Source of the DNA: an uncultured Sutterella sp.
GTDB lineage: Bacteria > Pseudomonadota > Gammaproteobacteria > Burkholderiales > Burkholderiaceae_F
Reading direction: 5' to 3'
DNA length: 64,000 nt
Assembly: GCA_937906995.1 (NCBI GenBank)
Contig: CALESB010000022.1
Coordinates: 6,498-70,497, forward strand
Shown here: piece after piece, positions 26,263 through 35,298 of the stretch
Layout: the number at the start of each line of letters is the position of its first letter
Position numbering within the stretch: position 1 is the first letter of the stretch
Made by a program: the position numbers and the translations under genes
Notes under the pieces: generated by a model
What the model saw: only the letters and a program-made list of their open reading frames with translations
Databases searched by the model: none
Told to the model about the DNA's origin: nothing

Positions 26263-27008
26263 TTCTTGGCTTTACCTTGGGCAGCCACTGCAGCCATAGC
26301 AGCTTCAATTTCTGCTTGGTTGCCAAGATAGTAATGACGAATTGGCTTCATGTTATCGTCAAATTCATAAACGATTGGGCGAGCGGTAGGAATGTTTAAG
26401 TGAACAATTTCTTCATCACTCATATTGTCAATGTATTTGATCAAAGCACGCAATGAATTTCCGTGAGCGGCAATTAACACACGCTTGCCAGAGCGAATGG
26501 TAGGCTCGATTTCTTCCTTCCAGTACGGAATAACACGGGCAACGGTGTCCTTTAAACATTCAGTTGCAGGGATTTCTTCTGGCTTTAGATCAGCGTAGCG
26601 ACGATCGCGGCCAGCCCAACGTTCATCATCAGGATTTAACGGATTCGGAGCAATGGCATAAGCACGACGCCAAATAAGTACTTGCTCATCACCGTACTTA
26701 GCTGCGGTTTCGGCTTTATTGAGACCTTGTAAAGCACCATAATGACGTTCATTTAAGCGCCAATTTTTCTTAACAGGAAGGTACAAGCAATCCATGGATT
26801 CCATGGCAATAAAAAGCGTACGAATAGCGCGAGTTAAAACGCTTGTGTAGGCTAAGTCAAATTCATAGCCTTCTGCTTTCAAAAGTTCACCGGCTTTACG
26901 GGCTTCTTCACGACCTTTTTCAGTTAAATCAACATCGGTCCAACCCGTGAAGCGATTTTCAAGATTCCATTGGCTTTCGCCGTGACGCATGAGTACAAGC
27001 TTAAACAT
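26259..27008 (-). CDS. gpmA: 2,3-bisphosphoglycerate-dependent phosphoglycerate mutase
   Basis: 249 residues. It interconverts 3- and 2-phosphoglycerate in glycolysis and gluconeogenesis through a phosphohistidine. The catalytic histidine is in LVLMRHGESQWNLENRFTGW, with the second histidine in LIAAHGNSLRALIKYI, and LNERHYGALQGLNKAE is a classic dPGM block. Length and motifs are standard. It is divergent from the rhodanese-secB unit across about 190 bases, an order shared by many betaproteobacteria. Confidence 0.97.
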   Translation of the reverse strand: MFKLVLMRHGESQWNLENRFTGWTDVDLTEKGREEARKAGELLKAEGYEFDLAYTSVLTRAIRTLFIAMESMDCLYLPVKKNWRLNERHYGALQGLNKAETAAKYGDEQVLIWRRAYAIAPNPLNPDDERWAGRDRRYADLKPEEIPATECLKDTVARVIPYWKEEIEPTIRSGKRVLIAAHGNSLRALIKYIDNMSDEEIVHLNIPTARPIVYEFDDNMKPIRHYYLGNQAEIEAAMAAVAAQGKAKK

Positions 27009-27130
27009 AGCAAAGATCTCAAAAAAATAATGAAAGAAAAACCTAATTTCTTAATTTTAGAAGAAAATCGGGATGACCATTATTTTAAGGTAAACAAAAA
27101 TGTTGTAATTTGTTGTACTATCCCAAAACA

Positions 27131-27159
27131 TTGGTGAAAATTGCTATAGGCAATATCTT
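27131..27159 (+). promoter_or_regulatory. Candidate promoter for rhodanese-secB
   Basis: TTGGTG (27131-27136), a 17-base spacer and TATCTT (27154-27159) form a plausible sigma-70 promoter, 37 bases before the GTG start of the rhodanese gene. The rest of the 27009-27195 gap is AT-rich with no gene visible. Confidence 0.35.
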
Positions 27160-27195
27160 TACCGTCTATTTTTATGCTTTAACTGCGAGAAGATC

Positions 27196-27600
27196 GTGAT
27201 TGAATTTTTAATTGACAATATTTTGTTGGTTTTTGTTGTTGTGGCTTCTGGTGGCATGTTGCTCTGGCCTACCATTGCAAAGAAGACACAAGGTCCTTCT
27301 TTAGATAACGATCAAGCGATCGAATTTATCAATAAGAAGAATGCTTTTATTGTTGATGTTCGTACGCCTAAGGATTTTAAGCGCGGTAGCATCGCCGGTT
27401 CTAAGAATATTCCTTTTGAAGATTTTGAAAAGCGCTTAACTGAAGTGCCGAAGGATCGCCCGGTTTTAGTTGTAGATACGGTCTCTACTTTTAGTGCAAA
27501 GGCTGCTACAACGCTTCGTAACCAAGGTTATAAGGATGTCTATATTTTAGGCGAAGGCATTAAGGGTTGGGTTGACGCCAAGTTGCCCTTCTCCCGCTAA
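27196..27600 (+). CDS. Membrane-anchored rhodanese-like protein
   Basis: 134 residues beginning at GTG with GAGAAG upstream; no nearer ATG gives the anchor. An N-terminal hydrophobic segment (about residues 5-25) precedes a single rhodanese domain. NAFIVDVRTPKDFKRGSIAGSKNIPFEDFEKRL is typical, but the usual active-site Cys position reads VVDTVSTFSAKAATTL, with Thr/Val instead of Cys. This is probably a non-catalytic rhodanese of the YibN type. YibN-like genes lie next to grxC and secB in proteobacteria; here secB follows directly and grxC is not present. Confidence 0.85.
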   Translation: MIEFLIDNILLVFVVVASGGMLLWPTIAKKTQGPSLDNDQAIEFINKKNAFIVDVRTPKDFKRGSIAGSKNIPFEDFEKRLTEVPKDRPVLVVDTVSTFSAKAATTLRNQGYKDVYILGEGIKGWVDAKLPFSR

Positions 27601-27640
27601 CTTGTTTTATTAGCTTACTCACAGATAAGGATTGATCATC

Positions 27641-28153
27641 ATGGCAGATGAAGAATTGAAGAATGAAAACGAAGTTCCGGCTTCTGAAAATACACAAGAA
27701 GTCGCACCGGCCTTCCAACTTGAGCGTTGCTACATGAAAGACGCTTCAGTTGAAATGCCTCACGCTCCAGAAGTGTTTGTAAAGCCGATGCAATCCCAAC
27801 CGATGGTTGATATGCAATTTGAAGTTAAGGGTAAGCGTTTGAGTGAAGTGCATCGCGAAGTATGCGTGCGCGCCACGGTGACCATTAAGTCTGATGATAC
27901 GGTTTTAATGCTTGCAGAAGTTACTCAGGCAGGTATCTTCCAAATTCATGGTTTCCCTGAAGAGCAAGAAATCCATATTGCCAATGTTGTTTGTCCGACA
28001 ATTGTGTTCCCGTACTTGCGTGCCAACGTTGCTGACTTAGTTAGCCGTACCTCCATGGCTCCGGTGCATTTGCCTGAAATGAACTTTGAGGCCCTTTTCC
28101 AACAACGCTTGGCCCAACAATCCGCCGAAGGGACTGAAGCTGCACAAGCCTAA
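27641..28153 (+). CDS. secB: Protein-export chaperone SecB
   Basis: 170 residues from the ATG at 27641, with AAGGA upstream; a TTG nine bases earlier is less likely. SecB is a homotetrameric chaperone that keeps preproteins unfolded and passes them to SecA. Recognisable regions are FQLERCYMKDASVEMPHAP, VHREVCVRATVTIKSDDTVL, EVTQAGIFQIHGFPEEQE and CPTIVFPYLRANVADLVSRTSM. The N- and C-termini are acidic and low-complexity. It ends in a strong terminator. The gpsA gene that often follows secB is not here. Confidence 0.96.
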   Translation: MADEELKNENEVPASENTQEVAPAFQLERCYMKDASVEMPHAPEVFVKPMQSQPMVDMQFEVKGKRLSEVHREVCVRATVTIKSDDTVLMLAEVTQAGIFQIHGFPEEQEIHIANVVCPTIVFPYLRANVADLVSRTSMAPVHLPEMNFEALFQQRLAQQSAEGTEAAQA

Positions 28154-28182
28154 CTCACTAGGGGAGTCAAGTTCTTTTTAAT

Positions 28183-28225
28183 AGAGGAAGGGGTCGCTGA
28201 TATCAGCGTTCTCTTCCTTTTTTCT
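28183..28225 (+). terminator. Intrinsic terminator after secB
   Basis: GAGGAAG (28184-28190) pairs with CTTCC/CTTCCTT (28213-28219) around an inner perfect palindrome GCTGATATCAGC, followed by a T run to 28225, just before the sensor kinase start. Confidence 0.8.
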
Positions 28226-28231
28226 TAGGTT

Positions 28232-30142
28232 ATGACAAAAACTATTCCTCAAGCTCCACAGTTATCTAGTCGCATGCTACGAGTGACATTGTTGTGGGTA
28301 ATTATTTTGATTGCTTCTGTGGTCTATACCCTTTTTTTATCATGGCGTATGGAGGCAACAACAGTATCAGTGAGGACGGTATCTTCCCTGCAAAAGGAAG
28401 TTTATGAGATCGCAGAGGCTGTAGCGCTGAGTCAGAAAGGGGAGTACCAGTTTGATTTCCAAGGTAGCGTTTGGCGAATAGATAAGGTTTTGCAGTGTTC
28501 TACATTAGATACATCGCTACCTTATCAAAGCATGGCGAAAGATGAGCGTCTGGATACTGTTTTAGATAAGGCCAATGCAATTTGGAAAGAAAGACTTAAA
28601 CCTACTCTTTTGAAGTGGAAAACTGATCGTTCCATTAATTTACAACAAAGAGAAAAGGTGCTGAAAGAGCTTTCAATCCTATCGCAGTACATCAGCGAAT
28701 GGGTTGAGCTTATGGAAGCAGGAGTAACGCGGAATATTGTGGTTTTGCGTTATACACAAGTTGCTTTAGGGATTGCATCAATATTAAGCATCATTATTGC
28801 TATGTGGTTCCTAATTATTACCGTTATTAGACCTTTAAATCAGTTACAGGCAGGAATTGAACGTCTTCGTGCATCTGATTGGAAAACACAGGTTCATGCG
28901 GAAGGGTCATTAGAGTTTTCTCACATTTCATCTGGCTTTAATGATCTAGCTAGTCACTTGGATGATGTTTATTCCAATTTGGAAAACAAGGTTGAAGAAA
29001 AAACAAGTTCATTAGCAGAAAACAATAAGTACCTAACTTCCTTGTATGGCTTAACAGCTTTTTTAGGGGAACAGCACTCTTTAAACGAGTTGTGCGAGTC
29101 TTTTTTGGCACGTGTTTTATCGATTGCAGGTGGGGTGGCAGGCGATATTCGCTTTGTAGAATTTAAACCATTACGTACGACATTAGTTTGCCAAAATGGT
29201 TATCAAGAAGTAAAAGCAAAGAACACTAATACGGACGACAAAGACTTCTTTAATGCGATTATTCTTCATCCTCAACCTACGGTTCTTTTGTTTGAAGACT
29301 ATCCCTATGCCATAGATGAGCTCAAGCAAAAGGTTCGCTATGTGAAGATTTACCACATTCGTCACAAACAAAAAAATATCGGTTTGGTTACGATATTTTT
29401 TGCTCAGGCTCCTGAAAAAGATCCTAATATGGATACGTTGATGGAGAACTTAGGACAACATATGGGCACAGCCATTGAAAACTTACGTTTAGCGGAGCTA
29501 GATCAGCAAATGGCAGTGAGTCAGGAACGTAATTTGATGGCCCAAAATTTACATGACTCAATTGCACAAACATTGTCTTTTGTAAACTTACAGGTACAGA
29601 TGCTCGAAGTTGCTTTGAAGCAAAAAAATGAACCCCAAATTGATGAGGGTATTTTGCAAATTAAAGCAGGTGTCCAAGAGTGTTACGATGATGTTCGTGA
29701 GTTGTTATTGAATTTTAGAACTCGTGTTAGTGCAGAGGGATTTGAGGAGATTGTCCAAAGTGTTTTAGAGCGTTTTGAGCGACAAACTCACGTTCACTCC
29801 CATTTAACAATTATCGGGAATGGCTTGCCATTGACTTATGCACAAAAGTTACAAGTCATTTTTATTTTGCAAGAGGCACTTTCAAATGTGAGAAAACACG
29901 CCAAAGCACAGAATGTGCTGGTGACTGTTCGTAATAAAGATGATTTTGAGATGACGATTATGGATGATGGTGTAGGTATCGATCCAGTTTTATTAGAGTC
30001 GAGAAAGCAACGTCATGTTGGTCTTTCTATCATGAAAGAAAGAGCTCAAAGGGTAGGAGGCCAAATCGTTATTGAGAGTGAAAAGGATCAAGGTACTACC
30101 GTAAAATTTTTGTTGACGAAAGACGAAAGGGCATTGTTATGA
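28232..30142 (+). CDS. NarX/NarQ-type sensor histidine kinase
   Basis: 636 residues. Domains: transmembrane helix 1 (~17-36), periplasmic region (~37-170), helix 2 (~172-195), HAMP (~196-250), coiled coil, GAF-like domain (~275-410), HisKA_3 with the phosphorylatable His in ERNLMAQNLHDSIAQTLSF, and HATPase_c with QEALSNVRKHAKA and DDGVGIDP. This is the NarX/DegS-type layout. The periplasmic part does not show the nitrate-binding P-box (no INxAGxLRM-like stretch after helix 1), so the ligand may not be nitrate. It overlaps the response-regulator gene by four bases. Confidence 0.88.
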   Translation: MTKTIPQAPQLSSRMLRVTLLWVIILIASVVYTLFLSWRMEATTVSVRTVSSLQKEVYEIAEAVALSQKGEYQFDFQGSVWRIDKVLQCSTLDTSLPYQSMAKDERLDTVLDKANAIWKERLKPTLLKWKTDRSINLQQREKVLKELSILSQYISEWVELMEAGVTRNIVVLRYTQVALGIASILSIIIAMWFLIITVIRPLNQLQAGIERLRASDWKTQVHAEGSLEFSHISSGFNDLASHLDDVYSNLENKVEEKTSSLAENNKYLTSLYGLTAFLGEQHSLNELCESFLARVLSIAGGVAGDIRFVEFKPLRTTLVCQNGYQEVKAKNTNTDDKDFFNAIILHPQPTVLLFEDYPYAIDELKQKVRYVKIYHIRHKQKNIGLVTIFFAQAPEKDPNMDTLMENLGQHMGTAIENLRLAELDQQMAVSQERNLMAQNLHDSIAQTLSFVNLQVQMLEVALKQKNEPQIDEGILQIKAGVQECYDDVRELLLNFRTRVSAEGFEEIVQSVLERFERQTHVHSHLTIIGNGLPLTYAQKLQVIFILQEALSNVRKHAKAQNVLVTVRNKDDFEMTIMDDGVGIDPVLLESRKQRHVGLSIMKERAQRVGGQIVIESEKDQGTTVKFLLTKDERALL

Positions 30143-30831
30143 CGATTCGTATTTTATTAGTGGATGATCACACATTATTTCGTTCTGGTATGAAGGCATT
30201 GCTTTCTCGCCAGTCTGATTTTGAGGTGGTAGGAGAAGCTAGTGATGGGTTAGAGGGGGTTAAGTTAGCGGAGCAACTTAGACCTGATCTCGTATTATTG
30301 GACTTAGATATGCCAGTTATGAGCGGGATTGAGGCCTTGGCTCAAATGGTAGAAATCGCCAATGATATGCCAGTGGTCATGCTTACCGTTAGCGAAGATG
30401 CTGAAGATTTGAAAGAGGCTTTTGTGCTAGGGGCCAAGGGATATTTGGTCAAAAATATTGAGGCTGAATATCTAGTCAACAGTATTCGACAAATTATTGC
30501 TGGTGAAAGTGTTATGTCTCCGGAAATGACCAGTAAATTTGTGAATGGTATTCGTGCAAAAAATGTCTCCCTTATGCCAGAAGTTCGTCCAGAAAATGTA
30601 AAGAGTTTGACAGAGCGTGAAAAGCAAATTTTAGGATGTTTGGCCCAAGGGGCAAGTAATCGAGAAATGGCCAAACTCTTGAATATGTCAGAAAGTACAG
30701 TTAAGGCTCATTTACAACGTATTATGAGACGCTTCGATTTTAGTTCACGAGTGCAAGCTGCTGTATTTGCGGCTGAGCGCCATATGGATCGTTATTTACT
30801 TGAGAGTTTGAATCAAAATAAACAAAATTAA
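30139..30831 (+). CDS. NarL/FixJ-family response regulator
   Basis: 230 residues. The receiver domain (1-125) carries VDDHTLFRSGMK with the acidic pocket, the phosphoacceptor Asp in DLVLLDLDMPVMSG, and the KGYLVKN lysine. The C-terminal LuxR-type helix-turn-helix reads LTEREKQILGCLAQGASNREMAKLLNMSESTVKAHLQRIMRRF. Coupled to the upstream kinase by a four-base overlap, it is its likely partner. Targets cannot be inferred. A long hairpin terminator follows. Confidence 0.92.
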   Translation: MTIRILLVDDHTLFRSGMKALLSRQSDFEVVGEASDGLEGVKLAEQLRPDLVLLDLDMPVMSGIEALAQMVEIANDMPVVMLTVSEDAEDLKEAFVLGAKGYLVKNIEAEYLVNSIRQIIAGESVMSPEMTSKFVNGIRAKNVSLMPEVRPENVKSLTEREKQILGCLAQGASNREMAKLLNMSESTVKAHLQRIMRRFDFSSRVQAAVFAAERHMDRYLLESLNQNKQN

Positions 30832-30857
30832 TCGTACTTCACTTCTGAAGCAACGGA

Positions 30858-30910
30858 TTAGCCCCTGTTTATCATTCTTTAAACAGGGGCTAACTTTATT
30901 AAGTTTTTTG
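30858..30910. terminator. Bidirectional terminator between NarL-like and MFS genes
   Basis: A 14-base-pair perfect stem (30858-30871 with 30880-30893, eight-base loop) is followed on the plus strand by CTTTATT and then TTTTTT. It sits between two convergent genes; on the minus strand the tail is T-poor, so it serves the plus-strand pair better. Confidence 0.8.
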
Positions 30911-32098
30911 TATTGTCAATTTTTTAAAAATGGGTACCACACATATTAGGCAAAATAAGGCAGCAATAATGGCAATACTTCCACCAACATAACCAATGCT
31001 ATCAATTGATAAGTGTGTGCAAACAAGTCCTCCAACTAAAGCACCAGAACCAATTCCAATGTTATAGATGCCGGAATAAACGGACATAGCGATAGCCGTT
31101 CCTTTGGGCGCAGCTAAAAGAATAAGTGATTGAAATACTAAGTTATAAAGTGTGACAGAGAAGCCCCAGAAGATGCATAAGGCAATCAGAATTGTTGTAT
31201 CAAATGCACAAAGTTTCATCAATAAGAGAGAAATGGCAATACCAACAACCGATAGACGTGTGAAGCTCCATGGTGATTGATCGTACAATTTAGAAAAGAG
31301 CCAACTAGCAACAATACCGATTGTTCCATAGGCGACTAAAACCCATGTAATACCACTTTCAGTCATATCAGAGACTTGAGCTAAAAATGGTTCAATGTAG
31401 CTGTAAACCGTGAAATTCCCAGTCATAATGATGGGGGTCAAAATATAGATGCTTAAAAGAGGAGGCTGCTTTAACAAAGCAGGAACATCTCGAAGGGCGA
31501 CAGCATTGTTATTTTGAACATTGGGAAAAAGACGCCATAGGCAAAGAAGAGCTAGGGCTGCAACCAAGCCAATACCAAGAAATGTAGCTCGCCAACCTAA
31601 GTAAAGGCCTAAAACACGGCCTAAAGGTAGACCAACAATCATTGCAATTGATGAGCCAGCAACAATTAAACTAAGGGCAGTAGCTCGCTTTCTAGGTGGG
31701 GCAACTTCGACAGCTAAAGGGCTTACAATCGACCAAAAAATGGCATGTGAACAGGCCACACCGATGCGAGAGGCCATTAATAACCAATAATTTGTAGCCA
31801 GTGAAGATGCAATATGGCTACAAACAAAAACAGCAACAACCCACATCATTAGTTTTCGGCACTCCATTTTGGAGGCTAATAACATAAGAGGTAATGACAT
31901 CAACGCTACGACCCAAGCATACGTTGTTACAAGCCAACCGGTCTGTGCTTCTGATGTATTGAAATCTTGTCCAATGTCAGTAAGAAGACCAATGGGAATA
32001 AACTCTGAGGTATTAAAGACAAAGACGCAAAGCGCTAATGTTAAGACTGGGAGCCAAACTAAAAAGAGAGACTTTTCTGGGTCTAATGTTTTTGTCAT
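30899..32098 (-). CDS. MFS efflux transporter, SotB/AraJ-like
   Basis: 399 residues from the ATG at 32098; an upstream extension of 20 codons lacks hydrophobic or RBS support. Twelve predicted membrane segments. VFVFNTSEFIPIGLLTDIGQDFNTSEAQTGWLVT resembles the SotB/YdeA and AraJ start, where the family exports sugars or drugs by proton antiport. ASRIGVACSHAIFWSIVSPLAVEVAPPRKRATALSLIVAGSS matches the conserved loop 4-5 region. The substrate is uncertain. A good sigma-70 promoter lies upstream. Confidence 0.85.
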   Translation of the reverse strand: MTKTLDPEKSLFLVWLPVLTLALCVFVFNTSEFIPIGLLTDIGQDFNTSEAQTGWLVTTYAWVVALMSLPLMLLASKMECRKLMMWVVAVFVCSHIASSLATNYWLLMASRIGVACSHAIFWSIVSPLAVEVAPPRKRATALSLIVAGSSIAMIVGLPLGRVLGLYLGWRATFLGIGLVAALALLCLWRLFPNVQNNNAVALRDVPALLKQPPLLSIYILTPIIMTGNFTVYSYIEPFLAQVSDMTESGITWVLVAYGTIGIVASWLFSKLYDQSPWSFTRLSVVGIAISLLLMKLCAFDTTILIALCIFWGFSVTLYNLVFQSLILLAAPKGTAIAMSVYSGIYNIGIGSGALVGGLVCTHLSIDSIGYVGGSIAIIAALFCLICVVPIFKKLTIQKT

Positions 32099-32128
32099 AT
32101 AAAACTTTCTTGCCGGAGTAGGGCGAGA

Positions 32129-32158
32129 GTTATAGCAGAATTTTTTATTTGTTGACAA
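32129..32158 (-). promoter_or_regulatory. Sigma-70-type promoter for the MFS gene
   Basis: On the minus strand TTGTCA (32153-32158), an 18-base spacer and TATAAC (32129-32134) precede the transporter ATG by 30 bases. Confidence 0.55.
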
Positions 32159-32275
32159 AAAGCAGTTAAGAAAGTTTACCTAAATAAATTGTTATGAATA
32201 AAGCCCCTGAAATCATGAACATATCTCAATTTTGAGACTCTTTGATTGCAGGGGGGCATGCATATTAAAGCTTTA

Positions 32276-32746
32276 TTAGCTACCGCCTTGATAATCGTTT
32301 TGCCGCCATGCTTCAAACACGGTAATTGCAACCGTATTAGACAAGTTTAAAGAACGATTATTGGGACGCATTGGTAAACGAATGCGTTGTTCGGCTGGAA
32401 AGCTATTGCGCAATTCATCAGGTAAACCATGACCTTCGCTACCAAAAACGAAGCAGTCGCCAGGAAGGAAATGTGATTGTGCGAAAGGATGAGATCCTTT
32501 AGTGGTCATGGCAAACATGCGCTGACGATCGGGATTTTCACTTTCAAGAAACGCATCAAAATTCTTGTGAATCTTAACGGTTGCATATTCATGATAGTCT
32601 AAGCCAGCGCGTTTCATGTGCTTGTCATCTAATGAAAAACCCAAAGGTTCAATTAGGTGTAATTCACAGCCAGTATTAGCACAAAGACGGATGATGTTAC
32701 CTGTATTAGGTGGAATTTCAGGTGCAACTAAAACAATTTTAAACAT
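32276..32746 (-). CDS. trmL: tRNA (cytidine/uridine-34-2'-O)-methyltransferase TrmL
   Basis: 156 residues from the ATG at 32746; a TTG three codons upstream is less likely. TrmL is a SPOUT-class enzyme that 2'-O-methylates the wobble base of tRNA-Leu isoacceptors. FKIVLVAPEIPPNTGNIIRLCANTGCELHLIEPLGF and the knot residues FVFGSEGHGLPDEL and RLPMRPNNRSLNLSNTVAITVFEAWRQ are near-identical to the family. Its start overlaps the rpoH stop by eight bases, so it is translated from the same message. Confidence 0.94.
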   Translation of the reverse strand: MFKIVLVAPEIPPNTGNIIRLCANTGCELHLIEPLGFSLDDKHMKRAGLDYHEYATVKIHKNFDAFLESENPDRQRMFAMTTKGSHPFAQSHFLPGDCFVFGSEGHGLPDELRNSFPAEQRIRLPMRPNNRSLNLSNTVAITVFEAWRQNDYQGGS

Positions 32747-33671
32747 GTTGATCAATAGGCGCAGTTAGCGCTTTTCTCATTTTTAATAAAGCATTTTTCT
32801 CGATTTGACGTACCCGTTCTGCCGAAACGCCCAATTCTTGAGCAATTTCTTGTAGTGTTTTCGGTGCCAAATCTCCATTTTCATTTTCATTAAGCCAACG
32901 AGCAGTAATAACATAACGGCTACGTTCATCGAGTGCTGCAAGCGCTTGGCGAATCCCTTCACGTTGCATTTTTTCTTCGTCTTGTTGCTCAAGAATTACT
33001 GTAGGCTCATTTTCTGTAGAAGATAACCATTGAATAGGATCCAAACGATTATCGTCATCATCATCGTTACTAGCAACAGAGTCAATTGGAGTTTCGTTGC
33101 CATACATACGTTCTTCCATTTCGAGAACTTCTGATGTTTTAACATCCAATTCACTAGCAATTTTGTCAGCTTGGGAATAGGTTAACGCATTTTCTCCACG
33201 CATGGAACGCAAATTAAAAAAGAGTTTGCGTTGAGATTTGGTTGTTGCGAGCTTAACCTGTCTCCAGTTTTTAATGATGTAGTCCTGAATTTCTGAACGA
33301 ATCCAGTATTCAGCAAAAGTCATCAAACGTGCCCCACGATCAGGGTCGAAATGTTTAATGGCTTTCATGAGGCCAATATTGCCTTCTTGGATTAAATCTG
33401 CCTGGGGTAGACCATACCCTAAGTAAGTGCGGGAAATAGCGATGACAAGCCGAAGATGGGCCATTACAAGGTCTCTGCCTGCACTCATATCATTGTATTT
33501 ATGCAGACGTTCGACTAAAGCTCGCTCTTGCTCCGGTGTTAGGATCGGGAATCGATTAGCTGCCTGAATATAGGCATCTAAATTTCCTAAGCTAGGGATG
33601 ATGGCCGGTACTTTACTTTGATAGGGTACTAATGCGCCGGCGATATTAGGCTTATTATCCGAAGTCGTCAT
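32739..33671 (-). CDS. rpoH: RNA polymerase sigma factor RpoH (sigma-32)
   Basis: 310 residues. RpoH directs RNA polymerase to heat-shock promoters. Region 1.2/2: PILTPEQERALVERLHKYND, then MAHLRLVIAISRTYLGYGLPQADLIQEGNIGLMKAIKHFDPDRG and MTFAEYWIRSEIQDYIIKNWRQVKLATTKSQRKLFFNLR, the last part being the RpoH box. Region 4: LQEIAQELGVSAERVRQIEKNALLKMRKAL. Its place downstream of ftsE-ftsX is conserved across proteobacteria. Messenger structure at the start may control heat response but was not resolved. Confidence 0.97.
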   Translation of the reverse strand: MTTSDNKPNIAGALVPYQSKVPAIIPSLGNLDAYIQAANRFPILTPEQERALVERLHKYNDMSAGRDLVMAHLRLVIAISRTYLGYGLPQADLIQEGNIGLMKAIKHFDPDRGARLMTFAEYWIRSEIQDYIIKNWRQVKLATTKSQRKLFFNLRSMRGENALTYSQADKIASELDVKTSEVLEMEERMYGNETPIDSVASNDDDDDNRLDPIQWLSSTENEPTVILEQQDEEKMQREGIRQALAALDERSRYVITARWLNENENGDLAPKTLQEIAQELGVSAERVRQIEKNALLKMRKALTAPIDQHV

Positions 33672-33691
33672 TATTTAAATTACCGTAACGG

Positions 33692-34600
33692 TTAATAAAC
33701 GCGTTCGATTTTAGCTATAGCGCGTCGAGTGATGATGCTTGCAATGAGTCCGCCAAGTAAAGCACAAAAGGCAACAAAAGCAAAATTTACTTCTAGAGGT
33801 AATGGTGCAATAGCAAGTTGAGTGCCATATTGCTCTCCAACAGTTAATAGCGCTTTGTTTGCGTACTGCCTAGCAAAGGCAGATAAACCGAGAGCAAAAA
33901 TAGCCGCTAATCCCATTGTTAAAAAGCCACGCCAGGCATAGGGGCGAATTGAAAATGAGGGAGAAGCACCAAATAAATAGAGTAAACCAAGCTCATTTTT
34001 TTGTGCATCGGCTGCTAATCGAACGCTTGCTGCAATAACACATAAAAGCATTGAGAAGGTGATAGCAACAAAAATCACTCCAAGGCTCATTAAGGCTTTA
34101 TATAAAGCATCAAGTTTAGTTAGCCAAGAGCTATCGTAAGCCACCATGCTTACACCCTTGAGCTTCTCAATATTATTCGCTGTTTTTTCAATTTCAGCAG
34201 GTGACATATTGGTCGCAAGTGTAACAATGATGAGATCTGGTAAAGGGTTGGCAGAGGAGTCACGATCCTTTTTGAGACCAAGGCTTTTATTTAAATTTTC
34301 AAAAGCCTTTTCTTTGGGGATGACTTCAATGCGCATAACGTGTTCATGACGACCAATACGCTCTTGTAAGTTGGTCATCATTGAGTCTGAAATATTTTGA
34401 TAGGCAAAAACTGTAATTTCAGGGGCCACAGGGACGGCACGCATAGGCTCAGCAAGCCCGTAGACCATGCTAGCCACAAAGACTGGAATCGTTAAAGATA
34501 AACTGGCTAGGGCTAGAGCTAAAAAGAAAACTCCCTTGGCATTGCGAATACCCCGTAGCATCTGGGTAAAAGCCCAAGTACGAGATGATGAAAAGCTCAT
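33692..34600 (-). CDS. ftsX: Cell division protein FtsX
   Basis: 302 residues. FtsX is the permease half of the FtsEX complex, which regulates periplasmic murein hydrolases at the septum through EnvC-like partners. Four hydrophobic segments are visible: one near residue 25-50, and three in the C-terminal third (about 165-190, 215-240 and 265-290), with a periplasmic domain between. It overlaps ftsE by one base. A matching EnvC-like gene lies elsewhere in the window (24.9-26.3 kb). Confidence 0.92.
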   Translation of the reverse strand: MSFSSSRTWAFTQMLRGIRNAKGVFFLALALASLSLTIPVFVASMVYGLAEPMRAVPVAPEITVFAYQNISDSMMTNLQERIGRHEHVMRIEVIPKEKAFENLNKSLGLKKDRDSSANPLPDLIIVTLATNMSPAEIEKTANNIEKLKGVSMVAYDSSWLTKLDALYKALMSLGVIFVAITFSMLLCVIAASVRLAADAQKNELGLLYLFGASPSFSIRPYAWRGFLTMGLAAIFALGLSAFARQYANKALLTVGEQYGTQLAIAPLPLEVNFAFVAFCALLGGLIASIITRRAIAKIERVY

Positions 34601-35286
34601 TAAAAGCCTCCTTCGGTAGAGGCAAACTTCACTTCTCTGTATGGAATGTCGTTTGGTACAACCAATAAGTGGCTAGCTGCAATAATGGTGACACCTGCAC
34701 TGGCAAATTCTCCAAGCAAGTTGATAAGGGTTTGAGCGTTATTCGCATCAAGGTGAGCGGCAGGCTCATCAGCTAGGATTAAAACAGGTTGATTGACTAC
34801 GGCACGAGCAAGGCATACTTTTTGTCTCTGACCAGAAGAAAGGTCAATCGGCATTTTTTCTGCTGTATCAGCAATATGGCAACGTGCAAGGGCCGCATAA
34901 GCTGCTTGACGAGCGTCGTCAGTGCTTGCTCCTGCTGCAAGTGCAGGAAGCATCACATTTTCTAAAATAGAACGATCCTCTAAAAGAGTGGAGTTTTGTA
35001 GCATTAATCCAATAGCTCGACGTAACCATCGACGTTGGATAGAGTTGAATTCTTGAACGTCCTCCCCAGCCACTCGAACAGCTCCAGAAGTCGGATTTAA
35101 TAGTCCTGCAATTAGGCGAAGAACGGAAGATTTACCACACCCAGTATCGCCATGAAGCACAACAAATTCGCCTCGAAAAATTTTTAACGAGACGTTGTTG
35201 AGCACCTTTCGATTTTCCTCAAATGATAAACAAACATTTGAGAGCTCGACCAAAGGGCTTGTTGGAGATTGGGTAATATTTTGCAT
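34600..35286 (-). CDS. ftsE: Cell division ATP-binding protein FtsE
   Basis: 228 residues, an ABC ATPase. Walker A is GDTGCGKSSVLRLIAG, the signature is DLSSGQRQKVCLARAVV, and Walker B is VLILADEPAAHLD. The glutamine-loop region reads IGLMLQNSTLLEDRSILENVMLPALAAG. The divergence from the usual LSGGEQQR is modest. It pairs with ftsX downstream and lies 12 bases after the ppx gene. Confidence 0.94.
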   Translation of the reverse strand: MQNITQSPTSPLVELSNVCLSFEENRKVLNNVSLKIFRGEFVVLHGDTGCGKSSVLRLIAGLLNPTSGAVRVAGEDVQEFNSIQRRWLRRAIGLMLQNSTLLEDRSILENVMLPALAAGASTDDARQAAYAALARCHIADTAEKMPIDLSSGQRQKVCLARAVVNQPVLILADEPAAHLDANNAQTLINLLGEFASAGVTIIAASHLLVVPNDIPYREVKFASTEGGF

Positions 35287-35298
35287 GAATCCAAAATG

